A DNA stretch of 64,000 nt from Pseudovibrio exalbescens DSM 16456 (GCF_000422785.1 NZ_AUGS01000014.1:49487-113486), one strand, 5' to 3'. Shown: positions 27,080 through 36,691, numbered from the stretch's first letter. The notes: generated by a model not told the origin, from the letters alone. Numbers and translations: made by a program.

Positions 27080-28303
27080 GTGGAGTCTCAAGACAACGAA
27101 AATACCGGAAACACCGCTTCGGGCTTTCAAGTTGCGCTCATCATGTTGGGCATTGCGGTTACACCTGCACTTCTGGCATCCGCTGGTTTGGGCAGCACAA
27201 TGCCCTCATTGGATGTTTTCAAGGTTGTGGTGCTTGGGGGTGCCATCGTAACCGTATTGGGCATCGTCAATCTCACGATCGGTGCAGTGGCGCGCAAGAC
27301 GACCTATGAAATTGTGCGCTACCCGTTTGGCAAAACAGGTGCGAACGCCATCAATGTGTTGTTGGCAATTAGTTTGTTTGGATGGATTACCGTAACTGCC
27401 AACACCTTTGGCCACTCCTTGCATGAGCTTTTGTTGCGTGCCGGTGTTGACGTTCCAGTGCCTGCCCTTGTGGCGATAGGCTCTGTAATTTTCGTCGCAT
27501 CTACAGCATTCGGGATTGAAGTGTTGGGTAAGGTCGCTCAATGGGCTGTTCCCATAATTGCGCTCGCTTTGGGTTACATCTGCTACACAGTGGTTTCGGC
27601 GGACTTTACCAGCATCGTCACAGAAAGTTCGATCAGTTTTGGCGCGGCTGTATCTTCCGTGGTGGGCACTGTGATCGTGCTTGTAACGCTGTCTCCGGAC
27701 TTTGGTAGCTTCGTGCACAACAAGGCCCACGCCAAAATCGCGGCGGTCGTTGCCTTTGCAGTCGCTTATCCCGTTCTGTTTTGGGTTGGCGCGTTCCCGA
27801 GCAGTCTGACAGGCGAGGGGTCGTTGCTCGGTGCCATGGCAGTAATCGGTCCGACCCTGGCAGCATCCTTGCTTCTATTGGGTGCGACCGTTACGGGCAA
27901 CGGTGGGAACATGTTCCAAGGCACTCTCGTGGTCTCCAGCTTGCTGCCTGATTTGCCCCGTTGGCAAATCACCGTTGCTCTGGGCGTATTGTCCACCATC
28001 GTTGCTTCGTTCGACATCATCGGCCTGATCATCCCGTTCTTGATTTTCCTCGGCATTGTTACGCCGCCAATTGCCGGCATCTACATTGCTGACTTTCTTG
28101 CAAACCGGCGTAATGGGTATGAGGACAGTGTTCTGGATCTGGAAGCAGGCGTAAAGCCTCTGACCTTTGTCGCTTGGCTTGTTGCTTCTGCTGTGGGATT
28201 TGCAACGGTGAATGACTACTTCACGCTGACAAGCATTCCCTCACTCGACTCCATTCTGATCGCGGCAGTGCTGTACTTCATTTTCTGCAAGATCAAGAAA
28301 TAG
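27080..28303 (+). CDS. NCS1-type permease (cytosine permease-like)
   Basis: A 407-residue membrane protein with about 12 helices, similar to CodB-type nucleobase:cation symporters: VALIMLGIAVTPALLASAG, then GAVARKTTYEIVRYPFGKTG (the conserved post-helix-2 loop) and TLSPDFGSFV. The GTG start is supported by AGGGGG ten bases upstream; no in-frame ATG is better placed. In this cluster the substrate is more likely a ureide or cyclic N-C-N compound such as hydantoin, barbiturate or biuret than cytosine (inference). It ends the plus-strand group and is followed by a strong terminator. Confidence 0.85.
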   Translation: MESQDNENTGNTASGFQVALIMLGIAVTPALLASAGLGSTMPSLDVFKVVVLGGAIVTVLGIVNLTIGAVARKTTYEIVRYPFGKTGANAINVLLAISLFGWITVTANTFGHSLHELLLRAGVDVPVPALVAIGSVIFVASTAFGIEVLGKVAQWAVPIIALALGYICYTVVSADFTSIVTESSISFGAAVSSVVGTVIVLVTLSPDFGSFVHNKAHAKIAAVVAFAVAYPVLFWVGAFPSSLTGEGSLLGAMAVIGPTLAASLLLLGATVTGNGGNMFQGTLVVSSLLPDLPRWQITVALGVLSTIVASFDIIGLIIPFLIFLGIVTPPIAGIYIADFLANRRNGYEDSVLDLEAGVKPLTFVAWLVASAVGFATVNDYFTLTSIPSLDSILIAAVLYFIFCKIKK

Positions 28304-28335
28304 AAGTACCTCCTCCCAGAGAACACTCTCTTGCG

Positions 28336-28365
28336 GCCCCGGGCATTTTGCTCGGGGCTGTTTTT
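28336..28365 (+). terminator. Strong Rho-independent terminator after the permease
   Basis: GCCCCGGGCA pairs with TGCTCGGGGC (10 bp, one G-T pair) around a TTT loop, followed by TGTTTTTC. It lies 33 bp past the permease stop. Confidence 0.85.
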
Positions 28366-28560
28366 CTGTGTACGGGGCAAATGGTTCAGACGCTGCGCAT
28401 GTGTGCCTGAAGGACCGGTGGAGGCCTCCAAGTACGATCTTTGCCTGCTAGACCACCTGATAGATAGGGTTGGTTGGTGCCCAGTTGCGGGGCAAGGTGG
28501 GGCCGTCATCGTTCAAGCGGCACGCGGCGCAACAGGAGAGCGCTGCAGGAAAAGCCGGTA
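28366..28560. other. Intergenic stretch between two terminators
   Basis: Together with the two flanking terminators this separates convergent operons (28304-28653). Nothing else is recognised in it; short frames here lack starts and family similarity. Confidence 0.5.
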
Positions 28561-28590
28561 ACAGAAAAGCCGCCTGGAGAGGCGGCTTAA
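28561..28590 (-). terminator. Rho-independent terminator of the carbamoyltransferase operon
   Basis: AAGCCGCC (28567-28574) pairs with GGCGGCTT (28581-28588) around a six-base loop. On the minus strand the stem ends in TTTTCTGTT. It lies 63 bp past the carbamate kinase stop. Confidence 0.8.
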
Positions 28591-28653
28591 CTTGGTGTTT
28601 GATTGGAGCAAGAGGGACTGCTCATTGCCGCCCCTCTTTATGTGCTGAGATAC

Positions 28654-29604
28654 CTATTTCACTATCCGCGTGCCTGTATCACCTGCCAGAGCCTTGGCAA
28701 GGGATTGCGGGCTGGTGATGATGCCGATAGCGCTGTCGTGATTTCGAACGTAGCTCAAGAGGGCTTCAACCTTGGGCTTCATACTACCTTCTCCGAACTG
28801 TCCTTCTTCAGATAGGCGTGCCGCTTCGTCGACACTCAAGGTGTCAAGCCATTGCTGGTCTGGCCTACCGAAATTGATTGCCACCTTCTCCACTCCTGTC
28901 GGAATGATGAAGGCATCTGCGTTCAACTTGGAAGCCAACAGCGCGGTTGTCAGGTCCTTGTCGACCACGGCTTCCAGCCCTTGCAGTTGGCCCTCGGTTG
29001 TCTCGCAAACGGGAATACCGCCGCCGCCGCCAGCAATGACCAGCGCGCCGGTATCCAGCAACTTCTCGATTACGTCCAGCTCTACAATGTCTTTTGGTCT
29101 GGGAGAGGGAACAGCACGACGCCATCCGCGTCCAGAATCCTCGACAACTGTCCAGCCATATTTGTCTTCGTTTGCCTTGGCCGTGGCTTCATCCATGAAC
29201 CCTCCAATGGGTTTGCACGGTGTGTCGAAGGCCGGGTCGTTTTCGTCGACAAGCGTTTGGGTTACCAATGCGACGACAGGTGTGTTCAATCCGCGACGCC
29301 GTAGCTCATTGGTGAGGGCACGTTGGAACATGTAGCCAATTGCACCTTGAGTGTCGCCCACGGCATAGTCCACCGGTACTGGTGCAACCTCACAGGCAGC
29401 TAGATCGGAACGGCGCAGGATGAACCCAACCTGCGGACCGTTGCCATGTGTGAGAAGAACGCGCCAACCTGCCTCGACCAGATCAACGATGTAGGTTACG
29501 TTCTTTTCGACCGTGGCGCTTTGGTCCAGAATGGAGCATCGGGCATCGTCCTCAATCAACGCATTACCACCGAATGCGACGATTGCCAGTTTCTGATTAC
29601 TCAT
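28654..29604 (-). CDS. arcC: Carbamate kinase (AllK/ArcC type)
   Basis: A 316-residue amino acid kinase family enzyme that makes ATP from carbamoyl phosphate and ADP, giving carbamate that decays to ammonia and CO2. Signatures are VAFGGNALI at the N-terminus, LTHGNGPQVGFILRRSDLA, VDYAVGDTQGAIGYM and VIAGGGGGIPV. Full length. Only one base separates it from the DUF1116 gene upstream, and it ends the operon. Pairing with FdrA-family genes points to energy recovery from a ureido compound, as in allantoin fermentation, and not to the arginine deiminase route, whose genes are absent. Confidence 0.93.
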   Translation of the reverse strand: MSNQKLAIVAFGGNALIEDDARCSILDQSATVEKNVTYIVDLVEAGWRVLLTHGNGPQVGFILRRSDLAACEVAPVPVDYAVGDTQGAIGYMFQRALTNELRRRGLNTPVVALVTQTLVDENDPAFDTPCKPIGGFMDEATAKANEDKYGWTVVEDSGRGWRRAVPSPRPKDIVELDVIEKLLDTGALVIAGGGGGIPVCETTEGQLQGLEAVVDKDLTTALLASKLNADAFIIPTGVEKVAINFGRPDQQWLDTLSVDEAARLSEEGQFGEGSMKPKVEALLSYVRNHDSAIGIITSPQSLAKALAGDTGTRIVK

Positions 29605-29605
29605 A

Positions 29606-31027
29606 TCAGCTGTTTCCTTTCCGCTTGGCCCACAGGGTCAGCAGGGCTTCAACGAAGCACTGGAGGGGGGCTGTTGTGATCCCGGCACCAATTTGACCGA
29701 CACCCGCTTCCTTGTGCGCAATGCCAGTATTGATGATTGGCAGCACGCCGCGGTCGACGACTTTGATAGCGTCAATGCCAGCTGCGGTTGGTGCAAAGTT
29801 CAGAGGGGGCAAGGTGAAAGCCGGGTTGGTACCCAAAGTGATGGACTGCATGCGCCGGCTGTTGTTGGTAGCATCCTGTGGCGTGCCGCCGACAAACTTG
29901 ACGATTGCTGGTGAACTTGCCATTGCAAAACCACCTACGCCGGCCGTCTCGGTGATGGCACTGTCGCCAAGGTCGGCAGCTGCATCTTCAACGCCATATC
30001 CTGGGAAGAACAGGCCGTCGACAGGATTTGCTGGCGCTTGAAACCACTGATCCCCTGTGCCTGACATGCGGATGCCGAAGTTGACACCATTGCGCGCCAT
30101 CACCGTGACCATTGTGGAGTTGGGTACCCCTGCTGCGGCATTCAGCATGTTTTTGCAGGCGGCCATGGACAGGTTCAGGAAGAAGTGGTCGTTGGACGCG
30201 AGGAAGGACAGCACACGCTCTTGAACATCCGTAGAAGCGTCCGTTTTCAAAATGCTTGGGGCCAGCTTCTTGATCAAGATACCGGTTGCGGCAGCATTTC
30301 GATTGTGCACCTCATCGCCCATGTGCAGCGCCTGAGCCATAATCGGTTTGAGTTCGATGGGGCCGGTAACCTGGAGTGTTTTTTGCAGTGTTGGAGCCAG
30401 CTCTTGCTCAATCCAGCGTAGGCGGTCCAGCACTTCGGTGCTGTTGGCTCCAAACCGGAGAACTTTGCCCAGACCTTCATTGAAGTTACTGAAGGTACGG
30501 TGGCGCGCTTCGCTGTTTGCATCTTCCACAACCCAAACCGGCATTGACGGGCTTATGATGCCTGCCATCGGGCCTACCGCATTGTAGCTGTGGCAGGGGC
30601 TGAACTGGATTTCACCGCTTTCAAGCATTCGGGATGCATCTTCAACGTTCTTTGCCCATCCCTCATAGACTGCAGCGCCCATCAACGCGCCTTTGACTGG
30701 GCCGCACATGTCTTGCCAAGCGATAGGTGGACCAGAGTGCAAAAGGCGCTTATCTGCACGAAAATCAGGCAGTACGTCCCCAGCCGTTTGCACGTCAACC
30801 AGAACCGGTTCCACACCAAGATATCGCTCCATAGCGATTTCGTTCGCCTTGATGACCTCTGGGTCGTTGAGCAGCCGAGCCAGAACCAGGCCAGCCTCAA
30901 TCTGACCTTCGGCAGGGGGTTGCCACATAATGGAGGACACCGGGGCACCCGCAGTTGCTATGTTGTCGGCAAAGGATTGCAGACCGATGTTGAGTACGCT
31001 GATCTTTTGATCAAATAGCCGTGTCAT
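29606..31027 (-). CDS. allG: DUF1116 protein, AllG/YlbE-type carbamoyltransferase subunit
   Basis: A 473-residue protein of the DUF1116 (YlbE) family, in Escherichia coli a subunit of the oxamate carbamoyltransferase that splits oxalurate with phosphate. The start at 31027 gives MTRLFDQKISVLNIGLQSF and has GGAA upstream. Family stretches are PVSSIMWQPPAEGQ, HSGPPIAWQDMCGPVKGA, CHSYNAVGPMAGIISPSMPV and NGVNFGIRMSGTGDQWF. Gene order FdrA, DUF1116 and carbamate kinase matches the all locus. The true carbamoyl donor here could differ from oxalurate. Confidence 0.87.
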   Translation of the reverse strand: MTRLFDQKISVLNIGLQSFADNIATAGAPVSSIMWQPPAEGQIEAGLVLARLLNDPEVIKANEIAMERYLGVEPVLVDVQTAGDVLPDFRADKRLLHSGPPIAWQDMCGPVKGALMGAAVYEGWAKNVEDASRMLESGEIQFSPCHSYNAVGPMAGIISPSMPVWVVEDANSEARHRTFSNFNEGLGKVLRFGANSTEVLDRLRWIEQELAPTLQKTLQVTGPIELKPIMAQALHMGDEVHNRNAAATGILIKKLAPSILKTDASTDVQERVLSFLASNDHFFLNLSMAACKNMLNAAAGVPNSTMVTVMARNGVNFGIRMSGTGDQWFQAPANPVDGLFFPGYGVEDAAADLGDSAITETAGVGGFAMASSPAIVKFVGGTPQDATNNSRRMQSITLGTNPAFTLPPLNFAPTAAGIDAIKVVDRGVLPIINTGIAHKEAGVGQIGAGITTAPLQCFVEALLTLWAKRKGNS

Positions 31028-31055
31028 TTTTCTTTGTTCCTTGCAGACAGCACTT

Positions 31056-32606
31056 TCAGGATTGGCGGCTGAGCACGATGTGAGTTGCCCAGCGAGTGGC
31101 TTCGGCATTGTTGCTCGCTACCAGCACGCCCAAGCTTTCCAATGTCTCGATGGTTGCCTCTCGGGATTGAGGGTCGCTATCCGTGCCGCAAACGTGCGCG
31201 ATGAAGGCTGGAGCGGATGGGTTCTCTGATTGGGCTTTGTGAATGGTGGTGACCAGTTCTGCGATAGGCTCTTCCGAAGCGCCGTATCCAAGAACAACGT
31301 CAAAGAGCACGACAGCGGTTTCGGTGTCGGTGGCCTCCATGAGGATGCGTTCATTTCGCAGTGACGGGTCGATCATGGGATGAGCCCGCCCCTTGGTAAA
31401 GTCATCATCACCGAGGTCGACCAAGGTGTTCTCGCGGCTCGACCAGATATTGTCCAAGGACAAGTAACCGGCAACGGGTGTGTTGGAATACCCCTTCAGT
31501 CCGGCAGCGCGGCACAACAGTTGTGCCTCATAGCAGAACGTACCGCCTGCGAACGCCCCACGCAGAAACTTGCGGGTTGAAGCGAGGTTGCCCGTAACCT
31601 GTTTCAGGCGTTGCTGGGCTTCAAGGTCGAGAGCGCCTTCAGTGGTTCGAGACGGCGAGCCACTCAACGCACCTACTGCCATCTCGGCGGTTTGCGCAAG
31701 GGTTTCGGCCGCAAATACGCCATTGCCTTCAAGGCTCTCTGGTTCAGCACCGAGGAAGTGGATGATCACTGGCTTCTCGATTTCCCGCGCCAAGTTTAGG
31801 ATGGTTTCCGCAACGGCTGGTGCCGGTGGTTTGGAGATCAGCACGATAATCTCCGTAGCCGGGTCTTTTGCCAAAGCGCGCATGCCATGCAGCATGGAGA
31901 TTCCGCCAATCTGTTCGGCGAGGTCGTGACCACCGGTCCCGATCGCTTGCGAGATGCCTGAGCCAAGTTGATGAATGCGGCAGGTGACTTCTTGCAGCCC
32001 GGTCCCAGATGCGGCGATGACGCCGATAGGGCCGGGGCGTACTACATTGGCAAAACCGAGCGGTGTGCCGTTGATTATTGCAGTGCCGCAGTCGGGTCCC
32101 ATGACCAGAAGATCATTGGCCTCGGCGTACTGCTTGAGTTCCAGTTCCTGTTCAAGGCTGACGTTGTCGCTGAAGAGCATAACATTGAGGCCAAGTCGCA
32201 ACGACTTCATGGCTTCTGCTGCGGCAAACTGGCCAGGGACAGAGATCAGAGCCAGGTTCGCGTCGGGCTGTGCGTCCAAAGCCATTTCAACACTCGTGTT
32301 GGGTTGGCTGTACGTACCGCTATCCCCTTGATCGACCGGAGCAGCCGTAAGTTGGCCCTCGACCTCGTTCAGTATTGTATCCAGTACTTCTGCATCGGCT
32401 CCACGAATAGCGACAAACAGATCGTTGGGGCCTGCATCGAAGTTCAGCTCAAATCCGGCCTCCTGTAATTGGTGGAGATTGGTTTCTGTTGCCATGGCAA
32501 CAGAGGCGCCATCGATGTCAGGTCGTTTCAGCAGTTCCGCCGAAATCTGCATCAGTGAGACAGAATCCTTATAAAGATTCTTGAATACTTTTATTCTTGT
32601 TTCCAT
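31056..32606 (-). CDS. fdrA: FdrA (AllF) protein, acyl-CoA synthetase-like
   Basis: A 516-residue FdrA-family protein related to succinyl-CoA synthetase alpha chains. It starts METRIKVFKNLYKDSVSLM after AGGAAGG. The CoA-binding-like region includes IGVIAASGTGLQEVTCRIHQ and GSGISQAIGTGGHDL, and a second lobe includes FAGGTFCYEAQLLCRAAG. In the all pathway FdrA is a core subunit of oxamate carbamoyltransferase. It follows the DUF2877 gene by 22 bp. No missing family segment is evident. Confidence 0.88.
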   Translation of the reverse strand: METRIKVFKNLYKDSVSLMQISAELLKRPDIDGASVAMATETNLHQLQEAGFELNFDAGPNDLFVAIRGADAEVLDTILNEVEGQLTAAPVDQGDSGTYSQPNTSVEMALDAQPDANLALISVPGQFAAAEAMKSLRLGLNVMLFSDNVSLEQELELKQYAEANDLLVMGPDCGTAIINGTPLGFANVVRPGPIGVIAASGTGLQEVTCRIHQLGSGISQAIGTGGHDLAEQIGGISMLHGMRALAKDPATEIIVLISKPPAPAVAETILNLAREIEKPVIIHFLGAEPESLEGNGVFAAETLAQTAEMAVGALSGSPSRTTEGALDLEAQQRLKQVTGNLASTRKFLRGAFAGGTFCYEAQLLCRAAGLKGYSNTPVAGYLSLDNIWSSRENTLVDLGDDDFTKGRAHPMIDPSLRNERILMEATDTETAVVLFDVVLGYGASEEPIAELVTTIHKAQSENPSAPAFIAHVCGTDSDPQSREATIETLESLGVLVASNNAEATRWATHIVLSRQS

Positions 32607-32628
32607 TCGAAAACGGACCTTCCTAGGG

Positions 32629-33459
32629 TTAATGGAATGCCGGAGTGGCTGAGGCCAAAGCCGCCCGAACTCCGGCGAGTGTGTCTGCGCCCGAGGTGCT
32701 GCCCACCGCGAGAACGCGGTTTATGGCCCGTTGGAGTGGGACCAAGGTGGGACAGGAAGAGAAGATGGCTTGGCGCAAGTCAGTCAGGGCCTCGCTGAAA
32801 TGCCCCTTGGCAGCCAACTTGAGGTAGCTGGCACTGACGTGTGTGGTGCGAGAAAGGTGCCGGGTGATTGTTGAAGCCAGCACCTTATGGCAATCGGGCT
32901 CTGTGACCTGCAAAATGAGCAGGAGCCCAATCAAATAATCGTCTCCAGATGGGGTCAGGCCAGATCCTGCACCAATGAGAGGAAACACAGCGGCTTCTGC
33001 CATTTCGCGTGTCCTCAATCCATTCAAGGATTTTGGGAAAAAAGGTGTGCACCAGAAAGAGGCTCCAGCCGGAGCAAGGGAGGTCAAGCATTGGTCGATC
33101 TCTTTCCAGTGCACACGAAGTTTGGCTGGTCTGATGGAGACTTCGGGGCAAGGTGCCGTCCAGATCGGGACTGTGGCACTGCTGATTTTTATCGGCACCC
33201 CTCCGCAAAAGCGAAGTGTACCCCCACGTCCGTAAACGGTGCTTGCTGGAGTGAAGAGACCCCGCCAGTCGGTTCCGTCCGCTTCTGCAACGCGCAAGGC
33301 GTTCGGAGCATTCTGGAACTTGTGGTGTAGCAGGCTGATCAGAATGCCCGTTTTGTCCCAGTCCGAGAGCTGGATGTTTACGGCATGCCTGAACACGCTG
33401 TGAACGATCCCGTCAAATGAACATTCTGGAAACAGCAGGCCTTTGGAAACAGGCTTCAT
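32629..33459 (-). CDS. allH: DUF2877 protein, AllH/YlbF-type carbamoyltransferase subunit
   Basis: A 276-residue DUF2877 protein. The family stretch GAGSGLTPSGDDYLIGLLL is clear near residue 185, and an N-terminal beta-rich part includes VFRHAVNIQLSD. In Escherichia coli the equivalent subunit completes oxamate carbamoyltransferase together with FdrA and YlbE. First gene of this four-gene operon, so its promoter must lie in 33460-33790. Substrate assignment is by family only. Confidence 0.85.
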   Translation of the reverse strand: MKPVSKGLLFPECSFDGIVHSVFRHAVNIQLSDWDKTGILISLLHHKFQNAPNALRVAEADGTDWRGLFTPASTVYGRGGTLRFCGGVPIKISSATVPIWTAPCPEVSIRPAKLRVHWKEIDQCLTSLAPAGASFWCTPFFPKSLNGLRTREMAEAAVFPLIGAGSGLTPSGDDYLIGLLLILQVTEPDCHKVLASTITRHLSRTTHVSASYLKLAAKGHFSEALTDLRQAIFSSCPTLVPLQRAINRVLAVGSTSGADTLAGVRAALASATPAFH

Positions 33460-33790
33460 CTCAGTAACCCCACAGCAAACAATCGCTTACTGAGTGAAGA
33501 GCCTATCGACGCGAACGTGGAATAAGAAACGAAGATAACTGCTGCATGACGGCAAAAGATTTGATCCTAGCCATGTGCAACAACGGCTTTCGATCCCTCA
33601 GCCGCCGAAAACGAGAGAGCATTCTGATGGCATCAAAAATCGCGTATTAGATGCCGGCATGAAATCGAAAATTTAGGTTTCAAACTGCCGCACGGCACGC
33701 CGTTGCTGAGCGGCTTTGTAGTGGGACGCCGTGTTCGGACGCGGGAGTGATGCATGAGTGCAGTTTGGGCGGTCTGATAGGCAACCTGTT
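33460..33790. promoter_or_regulatory. Upstream region of the carbamoyltransferase operon
   Basis: Non-coding bases upstream of the DUF2877 gene. A promoter is expected here but I do not see a clear -35/-10 pair or operator. The region leads into the 10-bp periodic array at 33791. Overlapping short frames are not supported as genes. Confidence 0.4.
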
Positions 33791-33990
33791 CAAACTTTGT
33801 CAAAGTTTGTCAAAGTTTTGCAATGCCTGTCAAAATTTCGCAAACCTTGTCAGTGGTCAGCCTTGTACTGGAGTGTTTTCGGGAGTGATTGGTCAGAGTT
33901 TGGCAAAACAATGCAGTTTATGCCAGATTTATGCAAAATCTTTCAAATTCTTTCAGAGTAGTGCAGATCTTTTCAGACTTTGTCAGTTGG
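33791..33990. repeat. Array with CA recurring every 10 bp
   Basis: Two runs of degenerate 10-base units. In 33791-33860 seven consecutive units begin with CA (CAAACTTTGT, CAAAGTTTGT, CAAAGTTTTG, CAATGCCTGT and so on). After about 30 irregular bases and a 3-base phase shift, ten units in 33891-33990 carry CA at their fourth base (TTTCAAATTC, TTTCAGAGTA, GTGCAGATCT, TTTCAGACTT, TGTCAGTTGG). The most common core is CAAA or CAGA. The period is not a multiple of three, so it is not coding. It places the motif on one face of the helix, which suggests protein wrapping or DNA bending. Confidence 0.8.
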
Positions 33991-34006
33991 GGGACTGGCA
34001 GGATAG

Positions 34007-34026
34007 GCAAAGTGATATCACTTTGC
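34007..34026. promoter_or_regulatory. Perfect 20-bp palindrome
   Basis: GCAAAGTGATATCACTTTGC, without mismatch, 17 bp after the periodic array and 207 bp from the hutU stop. Its 16-bp core recurs at 14161-14180. An operator for an unknown dimeric regulator is possible. No gene start lies close by; the nearest minus-strand start is at 33459. The 34027-34232 stretch holds nothing else I can name. Confidence 0.45.
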
Positions 34027-34232
34027 GAACACGCCTGCGTTCGGCAAGCGAGCGATTTGTTTATTCGCACTGTGGCGCTCAACACAAGGTTGGAGAAGAT
34101 GGAACGTCATGGTCTCCTGGAGCGAAGGTCCGAGCAAGCTCATGAGAGCCCATTGATGGGCACGAGCTTGCCGCGGTTTGACAATACCCGCATGGGTGCA
34201 GGTTTGAGTTTTTTGATTTCCTCTCAGTGGGA

Positions 34233-35906
34233 CTAATTGCCGAGTATTGCCGGCAATCGAAGGCCGTGTTCTCTTGCACATTCAATTGCCGTGTCATAAC
34301 CGGCATCGGCATGACGCCACACACCTGAGGCTGGATCGTTCCATAACACCCGCTCCAGTCGTTTCGCCGCTTCAGGCGTACCATCCGCGACGATTACTAC
34401 GCCGGCATGCTGAGAAAAACCCATGCCAACTCCGCCGCCATGATGGAGCGAGACCCAGGTTGCTCCGCTTGCCGTGTTGACGAGGGCATTGAGCAAGGGC
34501 CAGTCGCTAACGGCATCAGAGCCATCCTTCATCGCTTCGGTTTCGCGATTGGGGCTGGCAACTGATCCACTGTCGAGATGGTCACGACCAATGACAACCG
34601 GTGCTTTCAATTCGCCGCTGGCAACCATTTCGTTGAATTTCAAGCCAGCCCGATGACGATCTCCCAACCCGATCCAGCAAATTCGTGCGGGCAATCCTTG
34701 AAATGAAATTCGCTCTCGTGCCATGTCGAGCCAAGAGTGAAGATGCGTGTTATCAGGGAACAACTCCTTCATCGCCTGATCGGTCTTGTAGATGTCCTCC
34801 GGGTCACCGGACAAGGCACACCATCGGAATGGGCCAATACCCTTACAAAAAAGCGGGCGAATGTAGGCGGGTACAAAGCCGGGAAAAGCGAAAGCATTCT
34901 CCAGACCTTCTTCCAATGCTACCTGGCGGATGTTGTTGCCATAATCCAGTGTTGGTACGCCATCATTCCAAAAATCGACCATGGCGTTGACGTGGACTTT
35001 CATTGAGGCTCGGGCGGCACTCTCGACCGCTTTGGGCTCTGTTTCACGTTTTGAACGCCATTCTGCTAGCGTCCAACCTTGAGGAAGGTAACCGTTGATT
35101 GGATCATGTGCGGAGGTTTGGTCGGTAACAATGCTTGGTCGTATGCCTCGACGGTGGATCTCTGGAAAGATGTCGGCAGCATTTCCCAAGAGCCCGACCG
35201 ACTTTGCTTCGCCTGCTTTTGTCCAGCACTCGATCATCTCGAGTGCTTCATCAAGGCTTTCGGCTTTTTCGTCCAGATATCGGGTTCGCAATCGGAAATC
35301 GATGCTGTCCGGATTGCATTCCACGGCAAGGCAGCAAGCTCCGGCCATAACAGCTGCCAAAGGCTGTGCTCCTCCCATGCCGCCCAGTCCGGCTGTCAAG
35401 ATCCATTTGCCTTTCAGATCACCATCATAGTGCTGACGTCCCGCCTCGGCAAAGGTCTCGTATGTGCCTTGTACAATGCCTTGTGAGCCGATGTAGATCC
35501 AAGACCCTGCGGTCATCTGGCCGTACATCATCAACCCCTTGCGATCGAGGTCGTTGAAGTGATCCCAATTGGCCCAGTGTGGCACGATGTTCGAGTTGGC
35601 TATCAAAACGCGCGGTGCGTCGGTGTGGGTCTTGATGATAGCAACTGGCTTGCCTGACTGGACTACAAGGGTTTCATCTAACTCAAGATCCTTGAGACCT
35701 GCCACGATACGGTCGAAATCATTCCATGTCCGCGCAGCGCGCCCAATGCCGCCATACACAACCAATTCGTGCGGGTTTTCAGCCACTTCGGGATGGAGAT
35801 TGTTCATCAACATCCGCATTGCAGCCTCAGCCTGCCAGTTCTTAGCGGAAATTTTACTACCAGTGGGCGGATAGATGTCGCGCAGATTGTGTCGCGGGTT
35901 GGTCAT
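34233..35906 (-). CDS. hutU: Urocanate hydratase
   Basis: A 557-residue NAD-dependent enzyme converting urocanate to 4-imidazolone-5-propionate, second step of histidine degradation. The NAD-binding region reads [19 protein letters not shown], and the catalytic Cys lies in [16 protein letters not shown]-terminal segments include [20 protein letters not shown]. Normal length. It overlaps hutG by four bases and is the last gene of hutI-hutH-hutG-hutU on the minus strand. Confidence 0.96.
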   Translation of the reverse strand: MTNPRHNLRDIYPPTGSKISAKNWQAEAAMRMLMNNLHPEVAENPHELVVYGGIGRAARTWNDFDRIVAGLKDLELDETLVVQSGKPVAIIKTHTDAPRVLIANSNIVPHWANWDHFNDLDRKGLMMYGQMTAGSWIYIGSQGIVQGTYETFAEAGRQHYDGDLKGKWILTAGLGGMGGAQPLAAVMAGACCLAVECNPDSIDFRLRTRYLDEKAESLDEALEMIECWTKAGEAKSVGLLGNAADIFPEIHRRGIRPSIVTDQTSAHDPINGYLPQGWTLAEWRSKRETEPKAVESAARASMKVHVNAMVDFWNDGVPTLDYGNNIRQVALEEGLENAFAFPGFVPAYIRPLFCKGIGPFRWCALSGDPEDIYKTDQAMKELFPDNTHLHSWLDMARERISFQGLPARICWIGLGDRHRAGLKFNEMVASGELKAPVVIGRDHLDSGSVASPNRETEAMKDGSDAVSDWPLLNALVNTASGATWVSLHHGGGVGMGFSQHAGVVIVADGTPEAAKRLERVLWNDPASGVWRHADAGYDTAIECAREHGLRLPAILGN

Positions 35907-36691
35907 GCTGGCCTCCAGTTCCTCAATGTGGCGAGAATAATTTTGAGATGGGCTCGTAGCTGATCCGCCTTGGCCGGATCATAGGTCCATGGTGCACGCT
36001 CCAGCATGTAGGAGGACTGAGCGAGTTCCATTTGGATTGCGTGTAAACCTTCTGCCGGTCTTCCGTAGTGGCGGGTGGTCCAGCCGCCTTTGAAGCGGCC
36101 ATTGAGGATGCAGGTGTAGCTCTCTGCCCGATCACATGCCTCAGTTACATGTTGTTCAATTCGGTTGTCGCATGTGGTGCCGTCATTGGTCCCCACATTG
36201 AAGTCGGGCAGCGTACCTTCAAACAGAAATGGCACTCTTGATCGTATGGAATGACAATCGTAGAGAATGGCAAAGCCATGCAGAGTTTTGACCCGGTCCA
36301 GCTCTGTCTGTAGAGCTTCGTGATAAGGTGCATGATAGACCAGCCTTCGGCCTTCTATTTCCGTCTCTGAAGGCTCGCAGCCTTCTTGATAAATTGAGAA
36401 GCCATCAAAGTCCGTCAGAGGACATAATGCTGTGGTGTTTTGGCCCGGATAGAGACTGGTACCAGTAGGATCGCGGTTCACATCAATGACATAGCGGTGG
36501 ATCCGTGTACGAACAGTTGTTACGTCGGGCACAAGGTCGGCATAAAGATCATGAACATGCCAGTCGGTATCGGCCAAAGCGCGGCCCCGTTCATTCAGGT
36601 TCGCAGCGATTTCTTCTGGCAGATCAGTTCCTGTATGAGGAAGCCCCAGCACGAGTGGGCTTTCGCCTTGATGGACATCAAGAAAGCTCAT
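35903..36691 (-). CDS. hutG: N-formylglutamate deformylase
   Basis: A 262-residue zinc amidohydrolase that releases formate from N-formylglutamate to give glutamate. Family marks are [14 protein letters not shown] (metal-binding His), [30 protein letters not shown] and the C-terminal [22 protein letters not shown]. Together with hutF it defines the two-step formimidoylglutamate branch. It overlaps both neighbours by four bases in the hut operon. Confidence 0.94.
   Translation of the reverse strand: MSFLDVHQGESPLVLGLPHTGTDLPEEIAANLNERGRALADTDWHVHDLYADLVPDVTTVRTRIHRYVIDVNRDPTGTSLYPGQNTTALCPLTDFDGFSIYQEGCEPSETEIEGRRLVYHAPYHEALQTELDRVKTLHGFAILYDCHSIRSRVPFLFEGTLPDFNVGTNDGTTCDNRIEQHVTEACDRAESYTCILNGRFKGGWTTRHYGRPAEGLHAIQMELAQSSYMLERAPWTYDPAKADQLRAHLKIILATLRNWRPA

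Noticed and set aside
33791..33990. CRISPR array
   Set aside because: Units are only 10 bases, degenerate and without spacers; no cas genes are present.
33747..34145. Plus-strand reading frames through the periodic array
   Set aside because: The 10-base period cycles through all frames; the predicted proteins are Phe/Cys/Gln-rich by-products of the repeat with no family similarity.
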